DNA from: an uncultured Prevotellaceae bacterium
GTDB taxonomy: Bacteria > Bacteroidota > Bacteroidia > Bacteroidales > Muribaculaceae
Reading direction: 5' to 3'
Assembly: GCA_905207705.1 (NCBI GenBank)
Contig: CAJLMA010000002.1
Span: forward strand, 1 to 64,000
Length of the DNA stretch: 64,000 nucleotides
The notes under the pieces are model-generated. The model worked only from the letters and a program-made list of their open reading frames with translations, did no database searches and was not told where the DNA came from. Position 1 is the stretch's first letter; the number at the start of each line of letters is the position of its first letter. Positions 17,686 through 26,271 of this stretch are shown here, in pieces. The position numbers and the translations under genes are program-made.

Positions 17686-18522
17686 ATGAGCGGGTTGACT
17701 GATGCCGGTCCGATTGGCGTATTTGACTCCGGATATGGCGGATTGACTATATTAAGGCAAATAAAGAGCTTGCTTCCACAATACGATTATCTGTATTTAG
17801 GTGACAATGCTCGTGCCCCTTATGGAACCCGGTCGTTTGACATTGTGTATAAGTTTACATTGCAGGCTGTCAAATATCTGTTTTCTCGAGGGTGTAAACT
17901 TGTGATATTGGCATGTAATACAGCATCGGCAAAAGCGTTACGAACCATACAGCAACAGGACTTGCCACAAATTGATCCGACTCGTCGGGTACTCGGCGTG
18001 ATACGTCCTACTGTTGAGAAAATAGGCGATGTGACTCATACATGCAATATAGGTATTCTTGGAACTCCCGGAACCATACAAAGTAAATCGTATGATATGG
18101 AAATTGACAAGATGTATGGTGGAAAAATAAAGACTTTTGGCCAGGAATGTCCTATGTGGGTACCTCTTGTCGAGTGTATGGAATCGAATGGCAACGGTGC
18201 CGATTATTTTGTACAGAAGTATATAAACGGGCTCATGAACCAATGTGGTGAAATTGACAGCGTAATTCTTGGATGTACGCATTACCCGTTGTTACTTAAT
18301 AAGATAGAAAAATATATCCCTGACAATGTCTCAATCATTGAGCAAGGAGCGATTGTGGCGGAAAGCCTTGCCGGCTATTTGACACGACATCCCGAAATGG
18401 ATATAAGATGCAGCAAAGGTGGTTCTGTTTCATATCTAACGACCGAGAATGCCGAAAAATTCAAAGGAATGGCAACAATGTTCATGGGAGAAGATATAGA
18501 AGTTTCACATGTCGATTTGTAA
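17686..18522 (+). CDS. murI: Glutamate racemase
   Basis: This enzyme makes D-glutamate for peptidoglycan. The 278-residue product has GVFDSGYGGLTIL at the N-terminus and the two catalytic cysteines in ACNTASAKAL and GCTHYPLLL. The frame is open back to an ATG at 17617, overlapping trxB by 11 bp and adding 23 unconserved residues. The ATG at 17686 places the conserved core about ten residues from the start, as in other Bacteroidales proteins, and is preferred. It is the last gene of the ftsK-lolA-trxB-murI run and is followed by a terminator. Confidence 0.94.
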   Translation: MSGLTDAGPIGVFDSGYGGLTILRQIKSLLPQYDYLYLGDNARAPYGTRSFDIVYKFTLQAVKYLFSRGCKLVILACNTASAKALRTIQQQDLPQIDPTRRVLGVIRPTVEKIGDVTHTCNIGILGTPGTIQSKSYDMEIDKMYGGKIKTFGQECPMWVPLVECMESNGNGADYFVQKYINGLMNQCGEIDSVILGCTHYPLLLNKIEKYIPDNVSIIEQGAIVAESLAGYLTRHPEMDIRCSKGGSVSYLTTENAEKFKGMATMFMGEDIEVSHVDL

Positions 18523-18543
18523 TAATAGATTTTTTTGAAATAC

Positions 18544-18582
18544 AAACGGGGAAGCATGATAAAAACATGACTCCCCGTTTTA
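18544..18582. terminator. Bidirectional terminator between murI and thiH
   Basis: AAACGGGGA (18544-18552) pairs with TCCCCGTTT (18572-18580), with additional CATG pairing inside and a T-run on either strand. It sits between the converging murI and thiH genes and can end both transcripts. Confidence 0.85.
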
Positions 18583-18605
18583 TTAACACCTAATAGGAAT
18601 TATAT

Positions 18606-19715
18606 TCAATCAAATATTTTATCCCAATCTTTCCATACGACTTCATATCCAAGACGGTGAATGTCGTCGGATACATCTTTAGGCGAACGGTCGTCACTTA
18701 CGGCAAATTGTTCCAATGCTTGATGAGCCTTTACATATCCGCCCGGTTCCGTTTTACTACCTGCACTCATCGATGTGACGCCAAGTTTCATCATATTCTC
18801 ACGGAATATAGGACTTTCACGAGTGGAATAGGATATATCAACGTCATGATCGAAAATTCGGAAAGCAAATGTTACTTGAGCAAGTTCCTTGTCGGTCATT
18901 ATTACATTTGGAGAAAAATGGCCCTCGGCCGGTCGCATCCTCGGGAAGTTGACCGAATAACGAGTTTCCCAATACTTCTTTTGCAAGTAGCGCAAATGGT
19001 AAGCCATCATCGTGATATCGGTTCTCCAATCCTCAAGTCCTATGAGAACGCCCATACCTATTTTATGTAGTTTTGCAGCTCCCATACGGTCGTATCCATT
19101 AAGCCTCCATTCAAAGTTTGATTTCATCCCATGGGGATGATATACATTGTATCTATCCCTGTTATATGTTTCTTGGAAGCATACGACACCATTAAGTCCG
19201 GAATTTGTCAATCGTTTGTATTCTTCTTGCTTAAGTGGCATGACTTCGATTGTGAGGTTGTTGAAATACGGTCTTGCAATCTGTAATGCTTTTTCGATGT
19301 AATCAACGCCGGCAACCGAAGGGTATTCTCCTGTAACAATAAGCAGATTTTCAAACGGGCCTAATTTTTTGATAGCTTCACATTCTGCTTTTATTTGCTC
19401 CTCGGTGAGTGTAGTGCGTTTAAATTTGTTGTTAAATTGGAAGCCGCAATAAACGCAAAAGTTTGTACACGCATTGCTAAGATACAAAGGGATGTACATG
19501 CTAATCGTCTTGCCAAATCTCTCCTGCGTATAAAATTGGGATTTACGAGCCATCGGTTCAAGATAGGGGATTGCGGCAGGTGAAACCAATGCCATGAAAT
19601 CATCCACATTAAGCATCTCCTTGTTGAGAGCTTCCTCCACATCGACATGATTTTTGCTTAAAATCTTGTCGGTAGTTTCTTTCCAGTTTATTTTTTTTAG
19701 TTCGTCAGAAAACAT
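18606..19715 (-). CDS. thiH: 2-iminoacetate synthase
   Basis: This is a 369-residue radical-SAM enzyme that cleaves tyrosine to dehydroglycine and p-cresol for thiazole synthesis under anoxic conditions. The Fe-S cysteines are Cys83, Cys87 and Cys90 (NACTNFCVYCGFQ, CX3CX2C). The conserved TGEYPSVAGVDYIEKAL, the PMKQEEYKRL segment and SAGSKTEPGGY near the C-terminus all fit ThiH rather than the related HydG or CofH. It is the last gene of the thi operon, directly abutting thiC. Use of ThiH instead of the oxygen-dependent ThiO fits an anaerobe. Confidence 0.96.
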   Translation of the reverse strand: MFSDELKKINWKETTDKILSKNHVDVEEALNKEMLNVDDFMALVSPAAIPYLEPMARKSQFYTQERFGKTISMYIPLYLSNACTNFCVYCGFQFNNKFKRTTLTEEQIKAECEAIKKLGPFENLLIVTGEYPSVAGVDYIEKALQIARPYFNNLTIEVMPLKQEEYKRLTNSGLNGVVCFQETYNRDRYNVYHPHGMKSNFEWRLNGYDRMGAAKLHKIGMGVLIGLEDWRTDITMMAYHLRYLQKKYWETRYSVNFPRMRPAEGHFSPNVIMTDKELAQVTFAFRIFDHDVDISYSTRESPIFRENMMKLGVTSMSAGSKTEPGGYVKAHQALEQFAVSDDRSPKDVSDDIHRLGYEVVWKDWDKIFD

Positions 19716-21431
19716 TTATTTATTCTCCTTGCAAATTTCATTAGAAACAGATTGGGATATACGCATTGCACAGAAATTGGGTCCGCACATGGTACAGAAC
19801 TTATCATTGTCGTTATGAGTTTCGACATAATATTGACGGGCCCTTGCGGGGTCAAGCGACAAGTTGAACTGGTCTTTCCACCTGAACTCATAACGAGCCT
19901 TGCTCATTGCATTATCTCGAATTTCAGCTCCTGGAAATCCCTTTGCGAGATCGGCGGCATGTGCAGCAATTTTATAAGCGATTACACCATTCCTCACATC
20001 TTCAAGATTTGGCAATCCAAGGTGCTCTTTTGGTGTCACATAACATATCATGGCAGTTCCATACCATCCTATTTGGGCAGCACCGATAGCCGAAGTAATG
20101 TGGTCATATCCAGGTGCAATATCTGTTGTCAATGGGCCAAGCGTATAGAATGGAGCTCCATGGCAAGCTGCGAGCTGCTTGTCCATGTTTTCCTTTATTT
20201 TTTGCATTGGTATATGTCCGGGCCCTTCAATGATTACTTGCACATCCTTTTCCCATGCAATTTTTGTAAGTTCGCCAAGCACGTCAAGTTCCATAAATTG
20301 AGCTTTGTCGTTGGCGTCATGTATGGAACCTGGACGCATACCATCGCCAAGAGATATTGCCACGTCATATTGATTTAAGATATCGCAGATGTCGGCAAAA
20401 TGTTTATATAAGAAGCTTTCTTGATTATGCAAAACACACCATTGAGACATTATGCTTCCGCCACGCGAAACGACACCTGTAAGCCTTGACGATATCAAGT
20501 CTGCATGGGCCTTAAGGACACCGGCATGAATAGTAAAATAGTCAACGCCTTGTTCACATTGCTCTATAAGAGTATCCCTATATATTTCCCATGTTAAATC
20601 CTTGACTTTGCCATTAACCTTTTCAAGAGCTTGATATATGGGAACAGTTCCCATAGGTACAGGGCAATTGCGAATAATCCATTCCCGAGTCTCGTGGATG
20701 TTGTCTCCTGTGGAAAGATCCATCAAAGTATCGCCTCCCCAATAGCAGCTCCACACAGCCTTGTTGACTTCTTCTTCAATAGAGGATGAGAGAGCCGAAT
20801 TGCCAATATTGGTGTTAAGTTTTACAAGGAATTTACTTCCTATAATCATAGGTTCGGCTTCCGGATGGTTTATATTGGCTGGGATTATGGCACGTCCAGC
20901 AGCAATTTCCTGTCTTACAAATTCAGGCGTGATGTAAGTGTCAATTCCAAGAGCTTTATTATTCATATTTTCCCGTATTGCCACATACTCCATTTCGGCA
21001 GTGATAATCCCAGCCTTTGCATAAGCCATTTGTGTGACATGTTTCCCGTCTTTTGCTTTTAACGGATTATGTCTCACCTGGAACCTTATTGAATCAAGTG
21101 AACTGTCATTGAGACGCAATTTCCCGTATTGGGATGTTATGCCATCAAGCTGTTCCACATCACCGCGATTTGCGATCCATTTTTCTCTTATTCTATGGAT
21201 GCCTTTATTTATGTCAATCTTAACTTCAGGGTCGGTATATACGCCACTTGTGTCATATATATATACCGGATCGTTGGCTTTGACTTCCTTTTCACCATTT
21301 TCTTTGACCGATACTGTAGGTGTGAGGTTTACTTTTCTCATTCCTACTTTTATGTCGGGGAACAGTTGGCCGTTGATATATGTCTTTTCTGATCCCGGAT
21401 AAGAGTCTACTTTCATGAAATTTATTTCCAT
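19716..21431 (-). CDS. thiC: Phosphomethylpyrimidine synthase
   Basis: This is a 571-residue radical-SAM enzyme that rearranges 5-aminoimidazole ribotide into HMP phosphate, the pyrimidine of thiamine. It shows the central conserved block (VEQLDGITSQYGKLRL, FTIHAGVLKAHADLI, SLGDGMRPGSIHDANDKAQF) and the C-terminal cluster-binding FCTMCGPNFC. The N-terminal domain found in the long form is present. It is the sixth thi gene in the operon and adjoins thiH with no gap. Confidence 0.97.
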   Translation of the reverse strand: MEINFMKVDSYPGSEKTYINGQLFPDIKVGMRKVNLTPTVSVKENGEKEVKANDPVYIYDTSGVYTDPEVKIDINKGIHRIREKWIANRGDVEQLDGITSQYGKLRLNDSSLDSIRFQVRHNPLKAKDGKHVTQMAYAKAGIITAEMEYVAIRENMNNKALGIDTYITPEFVRQEIAAGRAIIPANINHPEAEPMIIGSKFLVKLNTNIGNSALSSSIEEEVNKAVWSCYWGGDTLMDLSTGDNIHETREWIIRNCPVPMGTVPIYQALEKVNGKVKDLTWEIYRDTLIEQCEQGVDYFTIHAGVLKAHADLISSRLTGVVSRGGSIMSQWCVLHNQESFLYKHFADICDILNQYDVAISLGDGMRPGSIHDANDKAQFMELDVLGELTKIAWEKDVQVIIEGPGHIPMQKIKENMDKQLAACHGAPFYTLGPLTTDIAPGYDHITSAIGAAQIGWYGTAMICYVTPKEHLGLPNLEDVRNGVIAYKIAAHAADLAKGFPGAEIRDNAMSKARYEFRWKDQFNLSLDPARARQYYVETHNDNDKFCTMCGPNFCAMRISQSVSNEICKENK

Positions 21432-21465
21432 AAATCCTATGATTTTAATTGGTGTGGATAAAAAT

Positions 21466-22236
21466 TTAGTCTAAGAAAGATGTGAGAGGGCTGCTTGCGT
21501 TTGCGAAATCAGATTTTACACCCAATCCGGCAAGATATGCCTGGCGTCCGGCCTGAACTGCAAGCTTGAAAGCGCAAGCCATTTCAACAGGATTCTTTGA
21601 CATTGCTATAGCGGTATTTACAAGTACGGCATCGGCACCCATTTCCATGGCTTCGGCGGCATGAGAAGGAGCACCCAGGCCGGCATCAACTATGACAGGT
21701 ACTTGACTTTCGGCTATTATGATTTCTATCAAGTCTCTTGTTTTTAATCCTTTGTTTGTACCGATTGGAGCTCCCAGAGGCATTACAGCGGCTGTTCCGA
21801 CATCCTCAAGGCGTTTGCACAATACGGGATCGGCTTGTATGTATGGAAGAACCACAAATCCGAGTTTAGCGAGTTCTTCGGTCGCTTTAAGCGTTTCTAC
21901 CGGGTCGGGTAAAAGATACTTCGGATTGGGGTGAATTTCCAATTTGATGAAATTAGTACCGAAGCATTCTCTTGACAACTTGGCTGCAAACACGGCTTCT
22001 TCAGCATTCCTTACACCAGAAGTGTTAGGTAAGAATTGAACAGCTTCTCGATTTATGTGTTTCAGCATCTCATCGTCGGCTTCATCGCTCATGTTGATTC
22101 TTTTCATTGCAACAGTAATCATCTGGGATTCGGATGCAACGATTGCCTGTTCCATTATTTCATTTGAAGAAAATTTTCCTGTACCGACAAATAATCGGGA
22201 TGAAAATTCCCTACCTCCTATTATTAAATTGTCCAT
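21466..22236 (-). CDS. thiG: Thiazole synthase
   Basis: This is a 256-residue TIM-barrel enzyme that condenses 1-deoxyxylulose-5-phosphate, dehydroglycine from ThiH and the ThiS thiocarboxylate into the thiazole phosphate. It shows RLFVGTGKFSSNEIM at the N-terminus, MITVAMKR with the Schiff-base Lys region, the LLPDPVETLKATEEL segment and C-terminal GAPSHAAEAMEMGADAVLVNTAIA. It lies between thiE and thiC in the operon. Length is normal. Confidence 0.97.
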   Translation of the reverse strand: MDNLIIGGREFSSRLFVGTGKFSSNEIMEQAIVASESQMITVAMKRINMSDEADDEMLKHINREAVQFLPNTSGVRNAEEAVFAAKLSRECFGTNFIKLEIHPNPKYLLPDPVETLKATEELAKLGFVVLPYIQADPVLCKRLEDVGTAAVMPLGAPIGTNKGLKTRDLIEIIIAESQVPVIVDAGLGAPSHAAEAMEMGADAVLVNTAIAMSKNPVEMACAFKLAVQAGRQAYLAGLGVKSDFANASSPLTSFLD

Positions 22237-22253
22237 GCTAATAAAGTGAATTC

Positions 22254-22907
22254 TTATTTTGAATATAATTTATTGATTCTCTCATTTATAATATCCTGTA
22301 ACAGGGTAATGATCTTTGTCGTTTCTTCTGTCGGATTTTGTGCCGAGATTATAGAACCTGATAAAGCAATTCCGCTGATTCCTGTATTCATAATGTTTGC
22401 AATATCGTCATATACAATACCGCCGATTGCGACAATCGGAATTTTGTAGCCGGCATCACGACATTTCTTCAATATTGAATCATATCCTTTAAGTCCGATT
22501 ACGGGGCTGAGGTTTTTCTTGGTTGATGTAAATCGGAATGGTCCCAGTCCAATATAGTCGATATCCATCAATACAAGTTTGCAAATATCTTCGAATGTAT
22601 TGGCTGTCGCGCCTATTATGGCTTGCATCCCAAGCTCGCGTCTTGCATCGACAGGGTTCATGTCGTATTTCCCAAGATGAACTCCGTCGAGTTGCAATTC
22701 TTTTGCTATGTCTACATGATCATCAATTATAAAAATACATTCTTTTTCGGCGCATAAATGTTTTAACTTTTGAGCTGTAGAAACAATAGTGTCGCGAGTG
22801 GAATTTTTCATGCGTAGTTGTATCCATTTGCATCCTCCATCAAGTACAGCCTTGGATTGAGACAATACAACTTCAGGGTCATCCGAATTAGTAATGAATT
22901 GCAGCAT
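22254..22907 (-). CDS. thiE: Thiamine-phosphate synthase
   Basis: This is a 217-residue TIM-barrel enzyme that joins HMP-pyrophosphate to thiazole phosphate to give thiamine phosphate. Its motifs include GCKWIQLRMKN, FIIDDHVDIAKELQLDGVHLGKYDM, IGLGPFRFTSTKKN and the phosphate-binding IVAIGGIVYDDIANIMNTGISGIALSGSI region. All substrate-binding segments look intact, so this is the probable true ThiE of the two ThiE-family proteins here. Its 5' end overlaps the upstream tenI-like gene by 20 bp. Confidence 0.93.
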   Translation of the reverse strand: MLQFITNSDDPEVVLSQSKAVLDGGCKWIQLRMKNSTRDTIVSTAQKLKHLCAEKECIFIIDDHVDIAKELQLDGVHLGKYDMNPVDARRELGMQAIIGATANTFEDICKLVLMDIDYIGLGPFRFTSTKKNLSPVIGLKGYDSILKKCRDAGYKIPIVAIGGIVYDDIANIMNTGISGIALSGSIISAQNPTEETTKIITLLQDIINERINKLYSK

Positions 22908-23490
22908 GATAAGTTTTTATTATTTCTAATTTTTTATTTAAAGATTCTATTGTATTACTATTAAACAAATATCCCAAGAATGCGGCTCCTGCAAATCCTA
23001 ATTGGTGCAATTGCTTGAGATGTAATGGCATGATACCTCCTAAAGCTATTATTTTGTCTTGCATGCTGTCATTCTTGAAAATTTCAAGCAGGTTGCCATA
23101 TGAAAATCGGCTTTTATAGCCATTTTTTGATATACTGTCAAAAATGGGGCTTAGAAATACATATTCATATTGAGACAAGTCGGTCAATTCATCTTTTGAA
23201 TGGCATGAACGACTTTTCATCATATTCTTACAACTGGCCGGAATGATGTTGCAATGCATGTTTAAGTGTATTCCGGCCAAATTAAATTCATGAGCTAATT
23301 CAAAATGATTATGAATTTTAAGCCTGTTGTGATATTGTGATGGTATTGACATTATATATTCCCTCATCTGTTGACTGGAGAAACCAGGTTTGCGTATGTG
23401 GACATAATCAAATTCGGCATCAAGTATGCTCGTGATGAACAAAATTTCATCGGGATGCTCAAGTTCCGGTGTCAGTGCAATAAGTTTCAT
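22888..23490 (-). CDS. ThiE/TenI-like protein
   Basis: This is a 200-residue TIM-barrel relative of thiamine-phosphate synthase. It keeps DYVHIRKPGFSSQQM, NRLKIHNHFELAHEFNLAGIHLN, a shifted FLSPIFDSISKNGYKS and IIALGGIMPLHLKQLHQLGFAGAAFLGYL. It lacks the second phosphate-binding details and the DD motif of ThiE (HNHFELA replaces IDDHVDIA). This pattern matches TenI, a thiazole tautomerase, or the TenI-like paralogues found in Bacteroidota thi clusters. Translational coupling to thiE is suggested by the 20-bp overlap. Confidence 0.8.
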   Translation of the reverse strand: MKLIALTPELEHPDEILFITSILDAEFDYVHIRKPGFSSQQMREYIMSIPSQYHNRLKIHNHFELAHEFNLAGIHLNMHCNIIPASCKNMMKSRSCHSKDELTDLSQYEYVFLSPIFDSISKNGYKSRFSYGNLLEIFKNDSMQDKIIALGGIMPLHLKQLHQLGFAGAAFLGYLFNSNTIESLNKKLEIIKTYHAAIHY

Positions 23491-23493
23491 TTC

Positions 23494-23697
23494 TTAACCG
23501 CCATAAAATGCTTTAATGACTGTTATTTTATCTCCGTTGCTTATCTTAAATGAATTCCATTCTGAATTTGGGATTACATCGTTATTTACGGCTATGGCAA
23601 TCCCTTTGTCTGGGATGTTGCCTGCGGTCGAGATAACTTGTTGAAGTGTCGCATTGTCAACGCAGTCATATTCGGTATTATTAATGTATATTTTCAT
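23494..23697 (-). CDS. thiS: Sulfur carrier protein ThiS
   Basis: This 67-residue beta-grasp protein ends in the required Gly-Gly (KAFYGG). After adenylation and thiolation, its C-terminal thiocarboxylate donates sulfur to the thiazole ring through ThiG. It overlaps thiD by 4 bp (ATGA) and is followed 3 bp later by the tenI-like gene. The ThiF-type enzyme that should adenylate it is not encoded in this window. Confidence 0.95.
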   Translation of the reverse strand: MKIYINNTEYDCVDNATLQQVISTAGNIPDKGIAIAVNNDVIPNSEWNSFKISNGDKITVIKAFYGG

Positions 23698-24521
23698 AAT
23701 TTATGCTTTAAGAGTTTGACGGGATTGAATGAATGATTGACTGACCCATGTCCATGCCCTATTATTACACCGGCACCTTCGGCTATGGCATTTGTTATGT
23801 ATGCTTTTGCTTTACTTATGGACGTGTGCAAATTGTATCCAATGGCAAGATAGGATGCAATTGCCGATGAATATGAACAACCTGTACCATGAGTATTCAT
23901 AGAGTCTATTTTTCTTGAACGGCACATTGTTGGTTCATTTGACTTGTCGACAAACAAGTAGTCGGTCATGGATTCATCGTCAAAGTGGCCACCTTTGATT
24001 AATACGGCTTTTGCTCCAAGGTCAATTATCGCATGTCCGGCGTGTATAATGTCATCATATTTGTTTATCGCATGACCTGCAAGAAATTCTGCTTCATGCC
24101 TATTGGGTGTTATAAGGTCGACAATCGGAATTAGTTTTGTTACGAGAGCATCTATTGCAGTATCCGAAATCAATTTATATCTTGATGTTGAAATCATCAC
24201 CGGATCAAGCACGACTTTACGGGCTTTGTGCGCAATCAGTTTATTTGCAACTGTTTCTATGATGCTTTTATCGGGCAGCATTCCTAATTTAATGGAATCG
24301 GGGATTATATCGGCATATATGGCATCAATTTGTTTGCCGACCATTTCGGGAGAAATATTTTCTATCCCGTTTATTTGCTGTGTATTTTGTGCGGTGATTG
24401 CGGTGATTGCGGCCATGCAATATACCCCAAGGGCCGAGCATGTTTTCAAGTCGGCTTGTATGCCTGCACCTCCGCTGCAATCAGATCCTGCAATAGACAA
24501 AACTTTATAATAGGTCTCCAT
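23694..24521 (-). CDS. thiD: Hydroxymethylpyrimidine (phosphate) kinase
   Basis: This is a 275-residue ribokinase-fold enzyme that phosphorylates HMP and HMP-phosphate. It has the N-terminal SIAGSDCSGGAGIQADLKT (residues ~9-27), VLDPVMISTS, ITPNRHEAEFLAGH, and the catalytic anion-hole NTHGTGCSYSSAIAS with its base aspartate position replaced within the usual GTGC context. It is the first gene of the thi operon and lies ~82 nt downstream of the TPP riboswitch. Confidence 0.95.
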   Translation of the reverse strand: METYYKVLSIAGSDCSGGAGIQADLKTCSALGVYCMAAITAITAQNTQQINGIENISPEMVGKQIDAIYADIIPDSIKLGMLPDKSIIETVANKLIAHKARKVVLDPVMISTSRYKLISDTAIDALVTKLIPIVDLITPNRHEAEFLAGHAINKYDDIIHAGHAIIDLGAKAVLIKGGHFDDESMTDYLFVDKSNEPTMCRSRKIDSMNTHGTGCSYSSAIASYLAIGYNLHTSISKAKAYITNAIAEGAGVIIGHGHGSVNHSFNPVKLLKHKL

Positions 24522-24603
24522 GAGTTAAAACAATCTGTCATGTTGAAATTATCAAATTAAGAGTGTAATGGGAGAAATTATAATAGGATACCTATAAAAA
24601 GAT

Positions 24604-24694
24604 TGCATGTGTTTAACAATCCCTCCGCCGGAATTACCCGGTTCAGGTTCATAGGGTATAATCTCAGCCGCATGGCACCCCTTTGTCGCATGCA
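24604..24694 (-). ncRNA. TPP riboswitch (THI element)
   Basis: Read on the minus strand, the region has a closing P1 stem (TGCATG at 24688-24694 with CATGCA at 24604-24609). It then shows the conserved GGGGTGC, the CTGAGA core (24660-24665) with its ACCC partner, and GAACCTGAACCGGGTAAT, ending in GGCGGAGGGA. These are the pyrimidine- and pyrophosphate-sensing helices of the thiamine pyrophosphate aptamer. It lies in the leader of the thiD-S-tenI-E-G-C-H operon and should lower expression when TPP is plentiful. No terminator hairpin with a T-run is evident before thiD, so control of translation initiation is more likely than termination. Confidence 0.96.
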
Positions 24695-24728
24695 AAAATA
24701 GCTAAAGAATCGAAATAAACCAACAAAA
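24693..24728 (-). promoter_or_regulatory. Promoter of the thi operon
   Basis: On the minus strand TATTTTTG lies at 24700-24693, with a TTG/TTTTG at 24728-24721 about 20-23 bp before it. The -7 box abuts the P1 stem of the riboswitch, so the RNA starts almost directly with the aptamer. Confidence 0.65.
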
Positions 24729-24754
24729 GCGCAAGAATGTTATAAGTTCTATTG

Positions 24755-24786
24755 GTTGCATGTATAAATGTTTTGATTTATTTTTG
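24755..24786 (+). promoter_or_regulatory. Promoter of the gltD-family gene
   Basis: A TTG at 24756-24758 and TATTTTTG at 24779-24786 are 20 bp apart, an excellent match to the Bacteroidales promoter. The start codon at 24816 lies about 26 nt from the expected transcription start. Confidence 0.8.
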
Positions 24787-24815
24787 TGTAGGTAACAAAT
24801 CGACCATTCTGAACT

Positions 24816-26138
24816 ATGAATAAAAACGACAATACTTTTAACGAAATCAATGAAAGTTTCTCAATAAAAGAAGCTATTGATGAAGCCAAGAGATGCTTGA
24901 ATTGCAAGAATCCTTTGTGTAAAACCGGATGTCCCATAGAAAACGACATTCCGGGATTCATACATCAATTGTCAATGGGTAACATGGGTGATGCCATGCG
25001 AATAATCAATGAGAAAAGTAATCTGCCTGCTATTTGTGGCAGGGTGTGTCCTCATGAGAAACAGTGCCAAGGTCATTGCATATTATATGCTAAAGGGAAA
25101 GGCATCCAAATAGGAAAATTGGAACGATTTGTGGCCGATTTTGATATTCAAATGAACCTAATTAGGGATAGGTTGCCTCAAAAGACGCGTGGCAAGGTGG
25201 CTGTCATAGGTTCGGGGCCGGCTGGTTTGACAGTGGCTGGCGATTTAGCTCGTCAAGGATTCAGGGTTACAATATTCGAGAGTCAAGAAGAGGCCGGGGG
25301 AGTACTCATGTATGGAATCCCTGAATATAGGCTGCCTAAAGCGGTGGTAAGGAAAGAAATTGAAAAAATAGAGGCTTTGGGTGTCAATTTTATACTAAAT
25401 TGCATAGTAGGTTATCAAATAACGGTTGATCAGATATTTGAAAGAGGATATGATGCTATTTTTATAGGTACTGGTACTGCATTGCCTAAAGACCTTAATG
25501 TTCCTGGTGCTAAATTGAGGGGAGTCATACAATCGTCATATTTGCTACACATGGCCAATATTTTTAATGAAGGGGCAATAGGGCGTGATGCTGTGCCATT
25601 GAAAGAAGGTGAAAAGGTGGGTGTGATAGGTTGTGGTAATGTTGCAATGGATGCTGCGCGTACTGCGATACGCATGGGAGCATCGAGTGTGACCATAATT
25701 TATCATAGAACCGAAGCTGATATGCCTGCAATAAAAAGTGAATATCAAGAAGCCATCAGCGAAGGTGTCAAGTTCATGTGGAATACTTCCACGCAGGAGT
25801 TCCTTGGTGACGAAAATGGGAACTTGAAAGCAATAAAAGCAACAACTCCGGAAGGGGAGAAGACATTTGAATTTGATCGGATATGTTTAGCCATCGGCTC
25901 TCGGCCGGCCAATCGTATAGTTTCAACTACTACAGGAATAGATGTTGATGAAGCTGGCTATGTGAAGACTCGCGATTTTCCTTATGGCATGACAACACGA
26001 AGAGGTGTCTTTGCAGGAGGCGACGTGGTACACCATCCGGCAACAGTCGTATTGGCAATGAAAGCAGCCAAACAGGTGGCTGTGGGCATAGCTCAATATG
26101 TTGATGCCATAAAACTTATAGAAGCAACCGAAAGCTAA
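24816..26138 (+). CDS. gltD/gltA family: Glutamate synthase small-subunit family NADPH oxidoreductase
   Basis: This is a 440-residue Fe-S flavoprotein. The N-terminal domain has cysteines for two [4Fe-4S] clusters (CLNCKNPLCKTGCPIENDIP and CGRVCPHEKQCQGHC). It is followed by an FAD site (GSGPAGLTVAGDLARQGF), VLMYGIPEYRLPK, an NADPH site (GCGNVAMDAARTAIRMGASS) and the closing FAGGDVVHHPATVVLAMKAAK. In GOGAT this protein reduces the large subunit, but no large subunit is nearby. Stand-alone members are annotated as homotetrameric glutamate synthase or as NfnB-type subunits. It precedes carAB, which also handles glutamine nitrogen. Confidence 0.88.
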   Translation: MNKNDNTFNEINESFSIKEAIDEAKRCLNCKNPLCKTGCPIENDIPGFIHQLSMGNMGDAMRIINEKSNLPAICGRVCPHEKQCQGHCILYAKGKGIQIGKLERFVADFDIQMNLIRDRLPQKTRGKVAVIGSGPAGLTVAGDLARQGFRVTIFESQEEAGGVLMYGIPEYRLPKAVVRKEIEKIEALGVNFILNCIVGYQITVDQIFERGYDAIFIGTGTALPKDLNVPGAKLRGVIQSSYLLHMANIFNEGAIGRDAVPLKEGEKVGVIGCGNVAMDAARTAIRMGASSVTIIYHRTEADMPAIKSEYQEAISEGVKFMWNTSTQEFLGDENGNLKAIKATTPEGEKTFEFDRICLAIGSRPANRIVSTTTGIDVDEAGYVKTRDFPYGMTTRRGVFAGGDVVHHPATVVLAMKAAKQVAVGIAQYVDAIKLIEATES

Positions 26139-26184
26139 TATGGAGACTATATTTTTATTCAATTGAAATGACTCTTGGATATAG

Positions 26185-26215
26185 TTGGATATATGTATTA
26201 AAATTATTAACTTTG
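26185..26215 (+). promoter_or_regulatory. Promoter of carAB
   Basis: A TTG at 26185-26187 and TAACTTTG at 26208-26215 are exactly 20 bp apart. The longest carA open frame begins inside this promoter, so its first codons cannot be translated. Confidence 0.82.
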
Positions 26216-26271
26216 TACGGTTTTTAGGTATGAAAAAACCAACGAATATCACAAATACACATCTATCGTAT

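Noticed and set aside
26185..26271. Longer N-terminus for CarA
   Set aside because: The first codons overlap the promoter (TTG 26185-26187 and TAACTTTG 26208-26215), and the extra residues are not part of the family.
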